Origin: Haliea sp963974125
GTDB lineage: Bacteria; Pseudomonadota; Gammaproteobacteria; Pseudomonadales; Halieaceae
NCBI GenBank assembly: GCA_963974125.1
Contig: CAXBCH010000011.1
Span: forward strand, 44,485 to 108,484
DNA: 64,000 nt
Direction of reading: 5' to 3'
Part shown: one piece after another, positions 17,260 through 27,248 of the stretch
Numbering within the stretch: position 1 is the stretch's first letter
Layout: each line of letters opens with the position of its first letter
Notes under the pieces: model-generated
Told to the model about the DNA's origin: nothing
The model's input: the letters and a program-made list of their open reading frames with translations, nothing else
The model's database searches: none
Program-made: the position numbers and the translations under genes

Positions 17260-19131
17260 CTAGCGAGCGGCAGTGAAGGTCGGTGCCACCGGTGCCGGCA
17301 GGTGCGTTTCCTGCTCGCAGCGCTCGCGCAGCTCCTCGATACTGCCACCGCGGTTGAACAGCGGGATATCCTCGCCGCGGGCGGCAACGCGCTCCGCCCG
17401 CAACGCCGCCGTGGCCGCGCTGTCGACACTGCCATCGGCCGCGATCACCACGCCATAGCGCTGCGCGCCCTCTGCGGTCACCAGCCGGCGCTGGACATCC
17501 CGGCGCACCAGCTCCGGATCGCGCTGATAGGGATCGCCCCAGCCGCCGCCACCCCAGGTATTGAAGTACAGCAGGTCGCCCTTCCTGACCTTGATCCCCT
17601 CCTTCTTCGCCGGCAGCCACTCCTCGCTGCCGTCTGTCCGGACAATGCGCTTGGTCGAGCGCATGCCGGTCTCGCCGCCCAGCACACCCCAGGGGTAGGT
17701 CAGCCAACGCTCGTCGTGGATACCGATCTCGCCGTCGGCCAGGAAGCGATAGGCCACGCTGAGACCGTTGCCGCCCCGGTGCAGGCCGGCGCCGCCGGAG
17801 TCGGGGATGGTGGCATAGCGCTCGATGCGCAGCGGGAAATAGCTCTCGATAAACTCGTTGGGGACATTGGTGAAGCCCGGCCACAGGGAATGGCCGTCGG
17901 GGCCGTCGCCCACGGGCCTGCCGGGTATGCCGCCAAAACCGATCTGGAACAGCTGGAACCACTCGCCGTCGTCCTTGTAGCCGGAATAGAACAGGTGCGG
18001 CGAGTCGGAGAAGCCGGCAGCGTTAAGCATCATCTCCGGTGCACCCATGCCCAGCAGCGCGCCGAGCAGGTCGAAGATCCGCCCCAGGGCGTGAGTACGC
18101 CCGGACAGGGCTGCCGGGAACTTCGGCTTCAGCAGGGTACCCGCGGGAATGCGTACATCCACCAGGTCGTAGAAGCCGTCGTTGAACACGATCTGCGGGT
18201 CCACCACGTTGATGGTGAAGGAGCCGAAGAACATCTTGAACATGTCCTCGTTGAGGAAAAAGTTCACCGAGCTCTGGGCCTGGGGGTCAGTACCGTCGAA
18301 ATCGAAGATCGCCTTCGAGCCCTCGCGCCACATGCGGCACTTGATCCGGTAGGGACCCATGCCCATGCCGTCGTCGCAAAGATAGTCCTCGAACTCGCGC
18401 GGCTCCTCGGGGATGAACATTTCGATGATGTGCTTCATCGCCGCGTGATTGCGTTCCAGCATCACATCCATGGTGGAGAACAGCACATCGTCGCCGAAGC
18501 GCTGGGCCAGTTCGACGCAGCGGCGCGCGGCCGTGTTGCAGGCCGCGATCAGGGCGTTGAGGTCAAAGCGGTTCCACTGCGGGGTACGCACGTTGTGCAG
18601 GATCAGTTCGAGAATGTCTTCCTGCAGCACGCCCTTCTTGTACAGCTTGATCGGCGGTATGCGGATACCCTCCTGGAAAATGGAGGTGGCCTCGATGGGA
18701 ATGGAGCCCGGCACCATGCCGCCATTGTCGGACATGTGGCCGAACATGGCGGACCAGGCGATATGGCGGCCGTCCTTGAACACCGGCACCAGCACCACCC
18801 AGTCCGGCAGGTGCGACACCGCCGCATTGCACATGTAGGGGTCGTTGGTGAGGATGATGTCCCCTTCCTCAATGTCCGCATCGTAAGCCTGCAGGAAGGG
18901 TCCGATGAAGGAGCCGAACTGGCCCACCACCATCTTGCCCTCGCGGTTGGCGATCATCGGGAAGCAGTCGCCCTGCTCGCGGATACCCGGCGACATGGCG
19001 GTGCGGAACAGCACCGCGTCCATCTCCTCGCGGGCATTGCGCAGGGCGTTTTCGATGATATCGACGGTGACGCCGTCAACGTCCACAGTCTGCAGGGGCT
19101 GCTCGTTGCTCTGGATGATTCTCGCGCTCAT
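17260..19131 (-). CDS. hyuB: Hydantoinase B/oxoprolinase family subunit
   Basis: A 623-residue HyuB-type subunit. The N-terminal region (DIIENALRNAREEMDAVLFRTAMSP; GDIILTNDPYMCNAAVSHLPD; DNGGMVPGSIP) and the C-terminal GGAGLHRGGNGLSVAYRFL, then WGDPYQRDPELV, are family landmarks. With HyuA it forms an ATP-dependent complex; known members hydrolyse N-methylhydantoin or 5-oxoproline or carboxylate acetone/acetophenone. It starts 11 bp after hyuA. The subunit is longer than many HyuB chains (about 520-600) but unbroken. The substrate is not evident from sequence; context suggests a small cyclic amide or a ketone. Confidence 0.9.
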   Translation of the reverse strand: MSARIIQSNEQPLQTVDVDGVTVDIIENALRNAREEMDAVLFRTAMSPGIREQGDCFPMIANREGKMVVGQFGSFIGPFLQAYDADIEEGDIILTNDPYMCNAAVSHLPDWVVLVPVFKDGRHIAWSAMFGHMSDNGGMVPGSIPIEATSIFQEGIRIPPIKLYKKGVLQEDILELILHNVRTPQWNRFDLNALIAACNTAARRCVELAQRFGDDVLFSTMDVMLERNHAAMKHIIEMFIPEEPREFEDYLCDDGMGMGPYRIKCRMWREGSKAIFDFDGTDPQAQSSVNFFLNEDMFKMFFGSFTINVVDPQIVFNDGFYDLVDVRIPAGTLLKPKFPAALSGRTHALGRIFDLLGALLGMGAPEMMLNAAGFSDSPHLFYSGYKDDGEWFQLFQIGFGGIPGRPVGDGPDGHSLWPGFTNVPNEFIESYFPLRIERYATIPDSGGAGLHRGGNGLSVAYRFLADGEIGIHDERWLTYPWGVLGGETGMRSTKRIVRTDGSEEWLPAKKEGIKVRKGDLLYFNTWGGGGWGDPYQRDPELVRRDVQRRLVTAEGAQRYGVVIAADGSVDSAATAALRAERVAARGEDIPLFNRGGSIEELRERCEQETHLPAPVAPTFTAAR

Positions 19132-19142
19132 GCTGCTTCCCC

Positions 19143-21203
19143 TCAGGCCAGTGGATTGATCAACAGGTTGCCGACCGCGTCCACCCGGGCCTCGTAGCCG
19201 GGCAGGATCACGGTGGTGGAGTCCATCTCGCTGACGATGGCCGGACCCGGCACCACCAGGCCCTCGTGCAATTTTCCGCGGTCATAGATGCTGCAGTCGT
19301 GCCAGCTGCCGTCGTGGTAAAAACGGCTTTCGTGGATGCGGCACTGCTCCAGAGTGGTGCCGGCAGCGCCCGTCTGCAGCTCGGCGATGGCCGCGGACCG
19401 GGCCTTGGCCACGGCACGGATCATCAGCACCTCGTGGCCGTCGCCGAGCTTGAAGGTAAACAACTGCTCGTGTTCGGCGTCGAAGGCGTCGGTCAGCAGG
19501 GCCACGCCCTTCTCGCGCAGTTCCGCCTCGGTAAAGTCGACGGTGATCTGGAAGGCCTGGCCCATATAGCGCAGGTCCGCCTGGAAGGTGACTTCGTGGG
19601 TGTCAGCGGCAATGCCGTCCGCCACCAGCGATTCCCCCGCCCGCGCCTGCAGCTCCTTCAGATCCGCCAGCAGTTTCTCATTGCTGAGATCCCCGGCCAT
19701 CATCAAATAGGTACGGGCCGCTTCATCCTGCACCTGCGTGGTGGCGTCACCGTAGGCGCAGAGCACCCCCGGACCGGGCGGAATGATCACCGGCCAGGCG
19801 TTGGTGAGCCTGCCCAGGGCATTGGCGTGCAAGGGGCCGGCGCCGCCAAAGCCCACCAGCGCGAAGTCGCGCGGGTCGTAGCCCTGCTCCACCGATACCA
19901 GCCGCAGGGCGCCGAACATGGACTCGTTGACGATGCGCACGATCCCTTCCGCCGCCTCCATCAGTGGAATACCCATGGCGTCCGCCACCTTCTGCACCGC
20001 CGCCTCGGAGGCCTCGCGGTTGATCTGCATCTTGCCGCCCAGTTGCACGTCCGAGGGCAGGTAACCCAGCACCACGTTGGCATCGCAGACCGTGGGCTCG
20101 GTGCCGCCCTTCATGTAGCAGGCCGGCCCGGGCACCGCGCCGGCGGATTCCGGCCCTACCCGCAGGGCCTTGGTCAGCTCCGGCACAAAGGCGATGGAAC
20201 CGCCGCCAGCGCCGACGGTGCGCACGTCCACCGACGGCGCCCGTACCCGCACATCACCGACATAGGTCTCGCGCCGCACCCGGGCCCTGGAATTCTGGAT
20301 CAGGGCCACGTCAGTGGAAGTGCCGCCCATGTCGAAAGTGAGGATATTGTCGAAGCCGGCGCGGCTGCAGAAGTAGATCGCGCCGGCAACACCGCCGGCG
20401 GGGCCGGACATCAGCAGATTGACCGGCGACTCCTCGGCGGCGCGGGCCGATGCCAGGCCGCCGTCCGAGCGCAGGATCGCCAGCTGGGTGTTGCCGCCCA
20501 TGCGCTCCTCCAGGGCGGCCTGCAGGTTGCGCACATAGGTGGCCACTTCCGGGCGCACATAGGAGTTCACCACCGTGGTCTCGGTGCGCTCGTATTCCTG
20601 CATTTCCGGCACCACTTCGCTGGAAATGGAGACCGGCGTGCTGCCGAAAATCTCGCTGGCGATATCCCGGGCCCGGCGTTCGTGCTCGCCGTTGATATAG
20701 GCGTTGATAAAACAGATCGTCAGGGCCTGGATGCCACCGCGGGCGTGCAGGGCCTTCAAGTCCTGGCGCAGCCGCGCCTCGTCCAGGGGCGTGACGATAC
20801 TGCCGTCGGCGCCGATGCGCTCGCAGGCGCCCATGGTCAACTCCAGCGGCGCCAGCAGCGGTTTCTTGATATAGCTGACCCAGCCGCCGAGACCGCCGGG
20901 GCAGTAGGAGCGGGCTACCTGCAGGGTGTCCTCGTAGCCCGCGGTGGTCACCAGACCCACGGTGGCGCCGCGCCCGGTCAGCACCGCATTGGTGGCCACT
21001 GTCGTGCCGTGCATCACCCGGTGGATCGCCGTCGGGTCGATGCCGCTCTCTTCACAGATGCGAGCGACACCGTTGAGCACCCCGATGGAGGAATCCTCCG
21101 GCGTCGAGGGTACCTTGGCGGTATGGGTGGCGCCGGTGTCCTCGTTGATCAGCAGCAGGTCGGTGAAGGTGCCACCGACATCCACGCCCAGGCGATAACT
21201 CAT
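19143..21203 (-). CDS. hyuA: Hydantoinase A/oxoprolinase family subunit (ATPase)
   Basis: A 686-residue HyuA-type subunit of the actin/ASKHA ATPase fold. YRLGVDVGGTFTDLLLI is the N-terminal phosphate-binding loop, MHGTTVATNAVLTGRGA and FDMGGTSTDVALI are further nucleotide-binding blocks, and FGGAGPLHANALGR closes the core. It energises ring opening (or carboxylation) with HyuB. GAGGAG sits 8 bp upstream of the ATG. It follows the HMG-CoA-lyase-like gene by 18 bp and precedes hyuB by 11 bp. N-methylhydantoinase, oxoprolinase and acetone carboxylase share this fold, so the specific reaction is open. Confidence 0.9.
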   Translation of the reverse strand: MSYRLGVDVGGTFTDLLLINEDTGATHTAKVPSTPEDSSIGVLNGVARICEESGIDPTAIHRVMHGTTVATNAVLTGRGATVGLVTTAGYEDTLQVARSYCPGGLGGWVSYIKKPLLAPLELTMGACERIGADGSIVTPLDEARLRQDLKALHARGGIQALTICFINAYINGEHERRARDIASEIFGSTPVSISSEVVPEMQEYERTETTVVNSYVRPEVATYVRNLQAALEERMGGNTQLAILRSDGGLASARAAEESPVNLLMSGPAGGVAGAIYFCSRAGFDNILTFDMGGTSTDVALIQNSRARVRRETYVGDVRVRAPSVDVRTVGAGGGSIAFVPELTKALRVGPESAGAVPGPACYMKGGTEPTVCDANVVLGYLPSDVQLGGKMQINREASEAAVQKVADAMGIPLMEAAEGIVRIVNESMFGALRLVSVEQGYDPRDFALVGFGGAGPLHANALGRLTNAWPVIIPPGPGVLCAYGDATTQVQDEAARTYLMMAGDLSNEKLLADLKELQARAGESLVADGIAADTHEVTFQADLRYMGQAFQITVDFTEAELREKGVALLTDAFDAEHEQLFTFKLGDGHEVLMIRAVAKARSAAIAELQTGAAGTTLEQCRIHESRFYHDGSWHDCSIYDRGKLHEGLVVPGPAIVSEMDSTTVILPGYEARVDAVGNLLINPLA

Positions 21204-21221
21204 GGAGTTCTCCTCAAAAGA

Positions 21222-22133
21222 TTATTGGTGTTGTCGGGCCAGCCAGGGCCGGAGCCAGGCCTTGGCGCGCCCGCCGGGGGCTGTGCCGGTCAGGGTTTCC
21301 GCCAGGTCCGAGGCCGCGAGCAGTTGCTGCAGGTCCACGCCGGTGGCAAACCCCAGCTGTTGCAGCAACATCACCACATCCTCGGTGGCAACATTGCCGC
21401 TGGCGCCGGGAGCAAAGGGACAGCCGCCGAGGCCGGCGATGGAGGCATCGAAGTAACGGATGCCGGACTCCACCGCAGCGTAGACATTGGCCAGGCCCAG
21501 GGCGCGGGTGTCGTGGAAATGGCAGCCCAGGCGCTGCGCGCCGTGGCGATCCACCAGGCTGCGGGTAAGGTCCCGCACCTGTTGCGGGTTGGCCGCACCG
21601 ATGGTATCCGCGAGCACAAAGCGCTGCACCTGCAACGCCAGGAAACGGTCCGCCACATCCGCAACCAGCCCCGGGTCGACCGGGCCATCGAAGGGGCACT
21701 CGAAGGCCACACCGATGGTGGCGATGACCGCAACACCGTCCGCAACGGCTTGCTCGACAATCCTTGCAGCCACCGCGTCCGCTTCCTCGCGGCTCATGTT
21801 GACGTTCTTGCGCGCCATGCCGTCGCTGCCATAGAGCACCATCACCACAGTCTTCACACCTGCGTCGCGAGCCAGCTCGTAGCCCCGCAGATTGGGGATG
21901 AGTGCGCTGTAGTGGCCACCGGCGAGACCCTGCAGGCCCGCTACCACTGTCTCGGCACCGGCCATCGCCGGCACGACCTTCGGCGACACAAAGCTGCCGA
22001 CCTCAATGTGATCGAGGCCCGACGCGCGAATCGCCCCGATCAGCTGCAGGCGCTGTTGCGGGCCCAGCGTTTGCGGCTGGTTCTGCAGGCCATCCCGTGG
22101 GCCCACATCGTTGACAACCACTGTCTCGGCCAT
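21222..22133 (-). CDS. Hydroxymethylglutaryl-CoA lyase family protein
   Basis: A 303-residue HMGL-like TIM-barrel lyase. VNDVGPRDGLQNQP contains the catalytic aspartate region, GCHFHDTRALGLANVY the two metal-ligand histidines, and AGLGGCPFAPGASGNVATED the HMG-CoA-lyase active-site cysteine loop, all intact. The canonical reaction splits HMG-CoA into acetoacetate and acetyl-CoA; relatives cleave 3-hydroxy-3-isohexenylglutaryl-CoA or related branched hydroxyacyl-CoAs. It overlaps the CoA-transferase stop by one base (TGATG). It could complete the terpene/leucine-type pathway whose carboxylase is encoded at 2616-7092, although it belongs to a different operon. Confidence 0.88.
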   Translation of the reverse strand: MAETVVVNDVGPRDGLQNQPQTLGPQQRLQLIGAIRASGLDHIEVGSFVSPKVVPAMAGAETVVAGLQGLAGGHYSALIPNLRGYELARDAGVKTVVMVLYGSDGMARKNVNMSREEADAVAARIVEQAVADGVAVIATIGVAFECPFDGPVDPGLVADVADRFLALQVQRFVLADTIGAANPQQVRDLTRSLVDRHGAQRLGCHFHDTRALGLANVYAAVESGIRYFDASIAGLGGCPFAPGASGNVATEDVVMLLQQLGFATGVDLQQLLAASDLAETLTGTAPGGRAKAWLRPWLARQHQ

Positions 22134-23332
22134 CAGGCAATCACTCCCTGTGCTCTCATGTCCTCTATCTCGACATCAGCCATCCCCAGCAGCCCGGAGA
22201 GCACCTCCGTGGTATGCTGCCCCAGTAGCGGTGCCGGTGCGTAGGACTCCTCGCCGGTACGGGACAGCTTCACCGGGTTGCCCGGGCCGCGAGTACTGCT
22301 GCCGTCCGGATGCTTGAGCTCCACCACCATCTTCCGGTGCAGCACCTGGGGATCAGACAAGGCTGCGCTGAAACTGTTTACCGGGGCACAGGGTATGCGC
22401 TTTGCCTCCAACCGGGCAATCCAATAATCACAGCAGTTGTTTGCCAGCACCGAGTTCAGTCGGGCATTGATGAATTCGCGGTCGGCAAAACGCCCCGGCT
22501 GACCGTCGTATTTCGGGTCGTTGAACTCCGGGATGTCGACCACGGTTTTCAGGTTGTGCCAGAAATTATCGGTAATCACGGCGATCACGATAAAGCCATC
22601 GGCACAGGTGAAGGTGTCGTAGGGCACGTGGACAAAATGGGAATTACCGATCGGGTAGGGATCCTCGCCCGAGAGAAAATGCATGGTGGCCATGTAGTTG
22701 AGCATGGAGATCTGGCAGTCCAGCATGGAGATGTCCACATGCTGGCCCCGGCCGCTGCGCTCACGCTCGTACAGGGCGGCCAACAGCCCCATGACGCCGA
22801 ACATGCCCCCGCCAAGATCCCCGATGGGAATTCCCGCACGCACCGGGTGCTCGCGATCGGGGCCGGTAATGGACATGCCACCACCGGTGGCCTGGGCGAC
22901 CTGATCGAAGGCCGGACGCTGGTAGTTGGGGCCGTCAGAGCCGAAACCGGACACGGTGCAGGTAATGATCCGCGGGTTTATTTCCCTCAGGATGTCGTAG
23001 TCAATGCCCAGGCGCTCGGGTACGCCAGCACCGAAGTTGCTGAGCACAATGTCCGACTGCGCCACCAATTGATAAAACAGCTGCAGGCCCGCCTCGCTCT
23101 TCAGATCGATGGCGACGCTCTTCTTGTTGCGGTTGAGAGTGATGAAATAGGCTCCCATCCCGCCCAGGGAGTTTCTGGGATCACTGGCCAGCAGCTTGCG
23201 GGTGCCCTCCCCGGCGAGCGGCTCCACCTTGATGGTCTCCGCACCCAGATCGGCCAGGATCATCCCGGCGTAGGGCCCGGAGAGCATGTGAGTGAGATCC
23301 AGAATACGTACCCCTGCCAGCGCTTTGCTCAA
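22133..23332 (-). CDS. CaiB/BaiF-type (family III) CoA-transferase
   Basis: A 399-residue family III CoA-transferase. LAGVRILDLTHMLSGPYAGM opens the Rossmann-like domain, and the catalytic aspartate lies in GRGQHVDISMLDCQIS near residue 200. The C-terminal LPQ/HPDGS region is also typical. It moves CoA from a donor acyl-CoA to a carboxylic acid without ATP. As first gene of the operon with the lyase next, it probably activates a dicarboxylic or hydroxy acid that the lyase then cleaves. The start is 48 bp downstream of the -12 element of a sigma-54-type promoter. The substrate is not predictable. Confidence 0.9.
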   Translation of the reverse strand: MSKALAGVRILDLTHMLSGPYAGMILADLGAETIKVEPLAGEGTRKLLASDPRNSLGGMGAYFITLNRNKKSVAIDLKSEAGLQLFYQLVAQSDIVLSNFGAGVPERLGIDYDILREINPRIITCTVSGFGSDGPNYQRPAFDQVAQATGGGMSITGPDREHPVRAGIPIGDLGGGMFGVMGLLAALYERERSGRGQHVDISMLDCQISMLNYMATMHFLSGEDPYPIGNSHFVHVPYDTFTCADGFIVIAVITDNFWHNLKTVVDIPEFNDPKYDGQPGRFADREFINARLNSVLANNCCDYWIARLEAKRIPCAPVNSFSAALSDPQVLHRKMVVELKHPDGSSTRGPGNPVKLSRTGEESYAPAPLLGQHTTEVLSGLLGMADVEIEDMRAQGVIA

Positions 23333-23377
23333 CGGTCAGTCTCCTGCTGCAGTAGAAGTGGCTTGTAAAACAACAAT

Positions 23378-23395
23378 TTGCAGGACCCGTGCCAA
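23378..23395 (-). promoter_or_regulatory. Sigma-54 (-24/-12) promoter for the CoA-transferase/hyu operon
   Basis: Read on the minus strand, TGGCACG-GGTC-CTGCA occupies 23394-23379. The GG of the -24 element and the GC of the -12 element are exactly 10 nt apart, as sigma-54 requires, and only one core base differs from TGGCACG-N4-TTGCA. Initiation near 23368 gives a leader of about 35 nt before the ATG at 23332. A sigma-54 activator is encoded divergently next door. Confidence 0.75.
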
Positions 23396-23503
23396 CCGGC
23401 AGAATCACCCGACAAATGTGCGCACAAAGGGTTTTTCCCTTTTTTTACAATAAGTTGTAGAAACCATAAGGTCGCAGCCAACAGGGAAGCAGCGACCTCG
23501 GAT

Positions 23504-23546
23504 CATTCAATAATTTCCCATTGAAAGAATATCATTCATAATGAAA
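23504..23546. promoter_or_regulatory. Inverted repeats, candidate activator binding sites (UAS)
   Basis: Two inverted repeats lie in AT-rich DNA: TTCAAT-N8-ATTGAA (23506-23525) and TTCAT-A-ATGAA (23535-23545), both within CATTCA...TGAAA context. They are 110-152 bp upstream of the -24 box at 23389-23394, the usual enhancer distance. The second overlaps an ATG at 23541, which argues against that codon as the regulator start. Other dyads nearby: TACAA-TAAG-TTGTA at 23446-23459 and GTCGC...GCGAC at 23471-23496. Confidence 0.55.
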
Positions 23547-23603
23547 CACATTGGCGTCTGGCAATCTTCATTGCCACCGCACGGTAGACGGCGGAGAACC
23601 CCC

Positions 23604-25523
23604 ATGGAGTGGCAACTTGTCGAGAACTACAGCCCTGCAGTGCTGGTGGTTGGCTTCAGGAAATTCAGCCAGCTGGTCAGCGTGGTCACGCCTGAATTCA
23701 GCCACAGGGCCCGCGTGGAAGTTCTCGATTTCATTTTCGAGAAGGACGTCACGATCAACGATATCCTGCAGTACCAGCACGCGGACGTTATCGTCAGCGC
23801 GGGGTCCAACAGCGCCTACCTGAAACAGCGCATTGACCTGCCAGTGCTGTCTCTCGAGGTCAGCGACCGGGACGTCGTCAAAGCCGTGACCACCGCCGCC
23901 ACCCTCAACAGACCGTTCAAGCTGATCAGCAGCGGCGACCACACGGGTATTCTGGAAGCGCTGCAGCCCCTGCTGGGTGGCAGCGTGGAGCACAGCCGCT
24001 ACGACACGCCGGATGAAGCGCGAGCCCAGGTCTATCTCGCCGCGAAACAGGGCTACCAGCTGATCATCGGCTCCAGCTATGTGTGCTCTTTGGCGGAGCA
24101 GGAAAATGTGCGCAGCCTGCTGCTGTACTCGCGGGAATCCTGTCGCAAGCTGTTGCAGGACAGCATTACCACCGGCATTCAGGAGCGGGCGCGCCAACTG
24201 GGGCGAAAGGCGCAACAGGCAGCGCAGGCAGACAACAGCCTGGCGGCGCTGGTCACCGACGCGACGGGAGAGCTGCTGGCCTGCAATCACTCGCAGTTCT
24301 CCTGGCTGGGGCTGACCGAGCCGGGCGCCATTGTCGAGACCAGCAAGGATATGCTCGCCAGCTTGCAGAGCAGTCCAAGCCCGGATACGGCACAGCCGGT
24401 AACGATCAACGGACATCACTGCAGTGCCCGCCGCCTGCCCCTGGACGCCGCGGCGCCGGCGGCAGGCTACGTGCTCGCCCTGCGGCTGGATGCGGGAGAC
24501 ACCGCCGCCAGCGAAACCGCCCGCACCAGTGCGGGCACGGGCTTTGGCGACGAGCGCCGACTGCTCTACGGATCGCAGAGCATGTCCCGCCTGGACCAGC
24601 TGACCACCACCTATGCGCAAACCGGGGGCACCGTGCTGATCACCGGCGAATCCGGTACCGGCAAGGAACTCATTGCCCGGGAAATCCACCGGCGCAGCCC
24701 GTTCCGGGAGGGCGAATTCATTGCCATCAACTGCGGCGCCATTCCCGACGAGCTGTTTGAAAGCGAGCTGTTCGGCTATCGCGAGGGCGCTTTTACCACG
24801 TCCCTCAAGGGCGGCCGCACCGGGCTGCTGGCAGCCGCCGAGGGTGGCGTTTTTTTCCTCGACGAAATCAGCGAACTGCCCCTCAAGCAACAGGCCAAGA
24901 TCCTGAGAGTGCTGCAGGAGCGCAGACTGCGGCCACTGGGCAGCAACCGGGAAATCCCCCTGAACGTGAAGTTTGTCTGCGCCTCCAACCAGGATCTCGC
25001 CAGCCTGGTGGCCGCGGGCCGCTTTCGGCAGGACCTGTTCTACCGCTTGAACGTACTGACACTGAGCGTGCCACCGCTGCACCGGCGCCGGGCTGACATC
25101 CTGCCCATAGCACGCTGGATGCTGGCGATCCAGGCCCGGCAGTACCGCCTGGACATCAACATCGAGGAGATCCTGCAAAGCCTGGCTGCGCCACTGCAGG
25201 GCTACCACTGGCCGGGCAACGTGCGCGAACTGGAGAATGTTATCGAGCGCCTCACGGCGGCAATGGTCAGCGATGGCTGCGCACACCTTCCCGAGCGACT
25301 GCCCCGGCTTGCGCCCGAACTGTACCGGGAGGGAGCACCCCATCGGCATGCCCGCAACACCGGTACCGGCCTCACCTCCGCCGCCAACACCACGCCCCTG
25401 CGCGAGGCCGAAATGGAAATGATCCGGGAAGCGCTGGCACGCTTCGACGGCAACCGGGCGCGAACCGCAGAATATCTGGGTATCAGCACCACCACCCTGT
25501 GGCGGCGACTGCAACGCCTGTGA
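23604..25523 (+). CDS. Sigma-54-dependent activator with PrpR-like N-terminal sensor
   Basis: A 639-residue enhancer-binding protein. Residues 1-170 form a PrpR_N-type sensor (IVSAGSNSAYLKQRIDLPVL), followed by a PAS-like segment. The AAA+ domain carries Walker A GESGTGKE near residue 348 and Walker B GGVFFLDEIS near 415. The C-terminal Fis-type HTH ends LGISTTTLWRRLQRL. The sigma-54-contact loop reads GAFTTS (395-400) rather than GAFTGA, an unusual variant. The start at 23604 has GGAG 7 bp upstream; an ATG at 23541 lies in a palindrome and is less likely. It is divergent from the hyu operon and 42 bp upstream of the abgT-like gene. PrpR itself senses 2-methylcitrate; the ligand here is unknown. 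Confidence 0.9.
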   Translation: MEWQLVENYSPAVLVVGFRKFSQLVSVVTPEFSHRARVEVLDFIFEKDVTINDILQYQHADVIVSAGSNSAYLKQRIDLPVLSLEVSDRDVVKAVTTAATLNRPFKLISSGDHTGILEALQPLLGGSVEHSRYDTPDEARAQVYLAAKQGYQLIIGSSYVCSLAEQENVRSLLLYSRESCRKLLQDSITTGIQERARQLGRKAQQAAQADNSLAALVTDATGELLACNHSQFSWLGLTEPGAIVETSKDMLASLQSSPSPDTAQPVTINGHHCSARRLPLDAAAPAAGYVLALRLDAGDTAASETARTSAGTGFGDERRLLYGSQSMSRLDQLTTTYAQTGGTVLITGESGTGKELIAREIHRRSPFREGEFIAINCGAIPDELFESELFGYREGAFTTSLKGGRTGLLAAAEGGVFFLDEISELPLKQQAKILRVLQERRLRPLGSNREIPLNVKFVCASNQDLASLVAAGRFRQDLFYRLNVLTLSVPPLHRRRADILPIARWMLAIQARQYRLDINIEEILQSLAAPLQGYHWPGNVRELENVIERLTAAMVSDGCAHLPERLPRLAPELYREGAPHRHARNTGTGLTSAANTTPLREAEMEMIREALARFDGNRARTAEYLGISTTTLWRRLQRL

Positions 25524-25527
25524 TAGC

Positions 25528-25548
25528 GTCCCTGACCATACCAGGGAC
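25528..25548 (+). terminator. Hairpin between regulator and transporter genes
   Basis: GTCCCTG / CAGGGAC forms a perfect 7-bp stem with a 7-nt loop, 4 bp after the regulator stop. No T-run follows, so it may attenuate or stabilise rather than terminate. Confidence 0.35.
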
Positions 25549-25565
25549 AACACAGGACGACAGCA

Positions 25566-27179
<1,614 letters not shown>

Positions 27180-27203
27180 CATTCCCGCTGCCTGCAGAAA
27201 CCA

Positions 27204-27229
27204 AAAAGCCGGCCAGGAGGCCGGCTTTT
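27204..27229. terminator. Bidirectional intrinsic terminator
   Basis: AAAAGCCGGCC / GGCCGGCTTTT is a perfect 11-bp stem with a 4-nt loop (AGGA), flanked by A and T runs. It lies between the convergent transporter and TonB-receptor genes and should terminate both. Confidence 0.92.
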
Positions 27230-27248
27230 CAGCGCTGCGCGATGGCGT

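Noticed and set aside
17174..17962. Upstream extension of the amidohydrolase frame by about 260 codons
   Set aside because: The extension lies inside hyuB in another frame, reads as arginine-rich noise, and would bury the clear signal peptide.
23541..23603. Upstream start (ATG 23541) for the sigma-54 activator
   Set aside because: That ATG is part of a palindrome proposed as a binding site, has no ribosome site, and the next 21 residues do not match the PrpR-type N-terminus.
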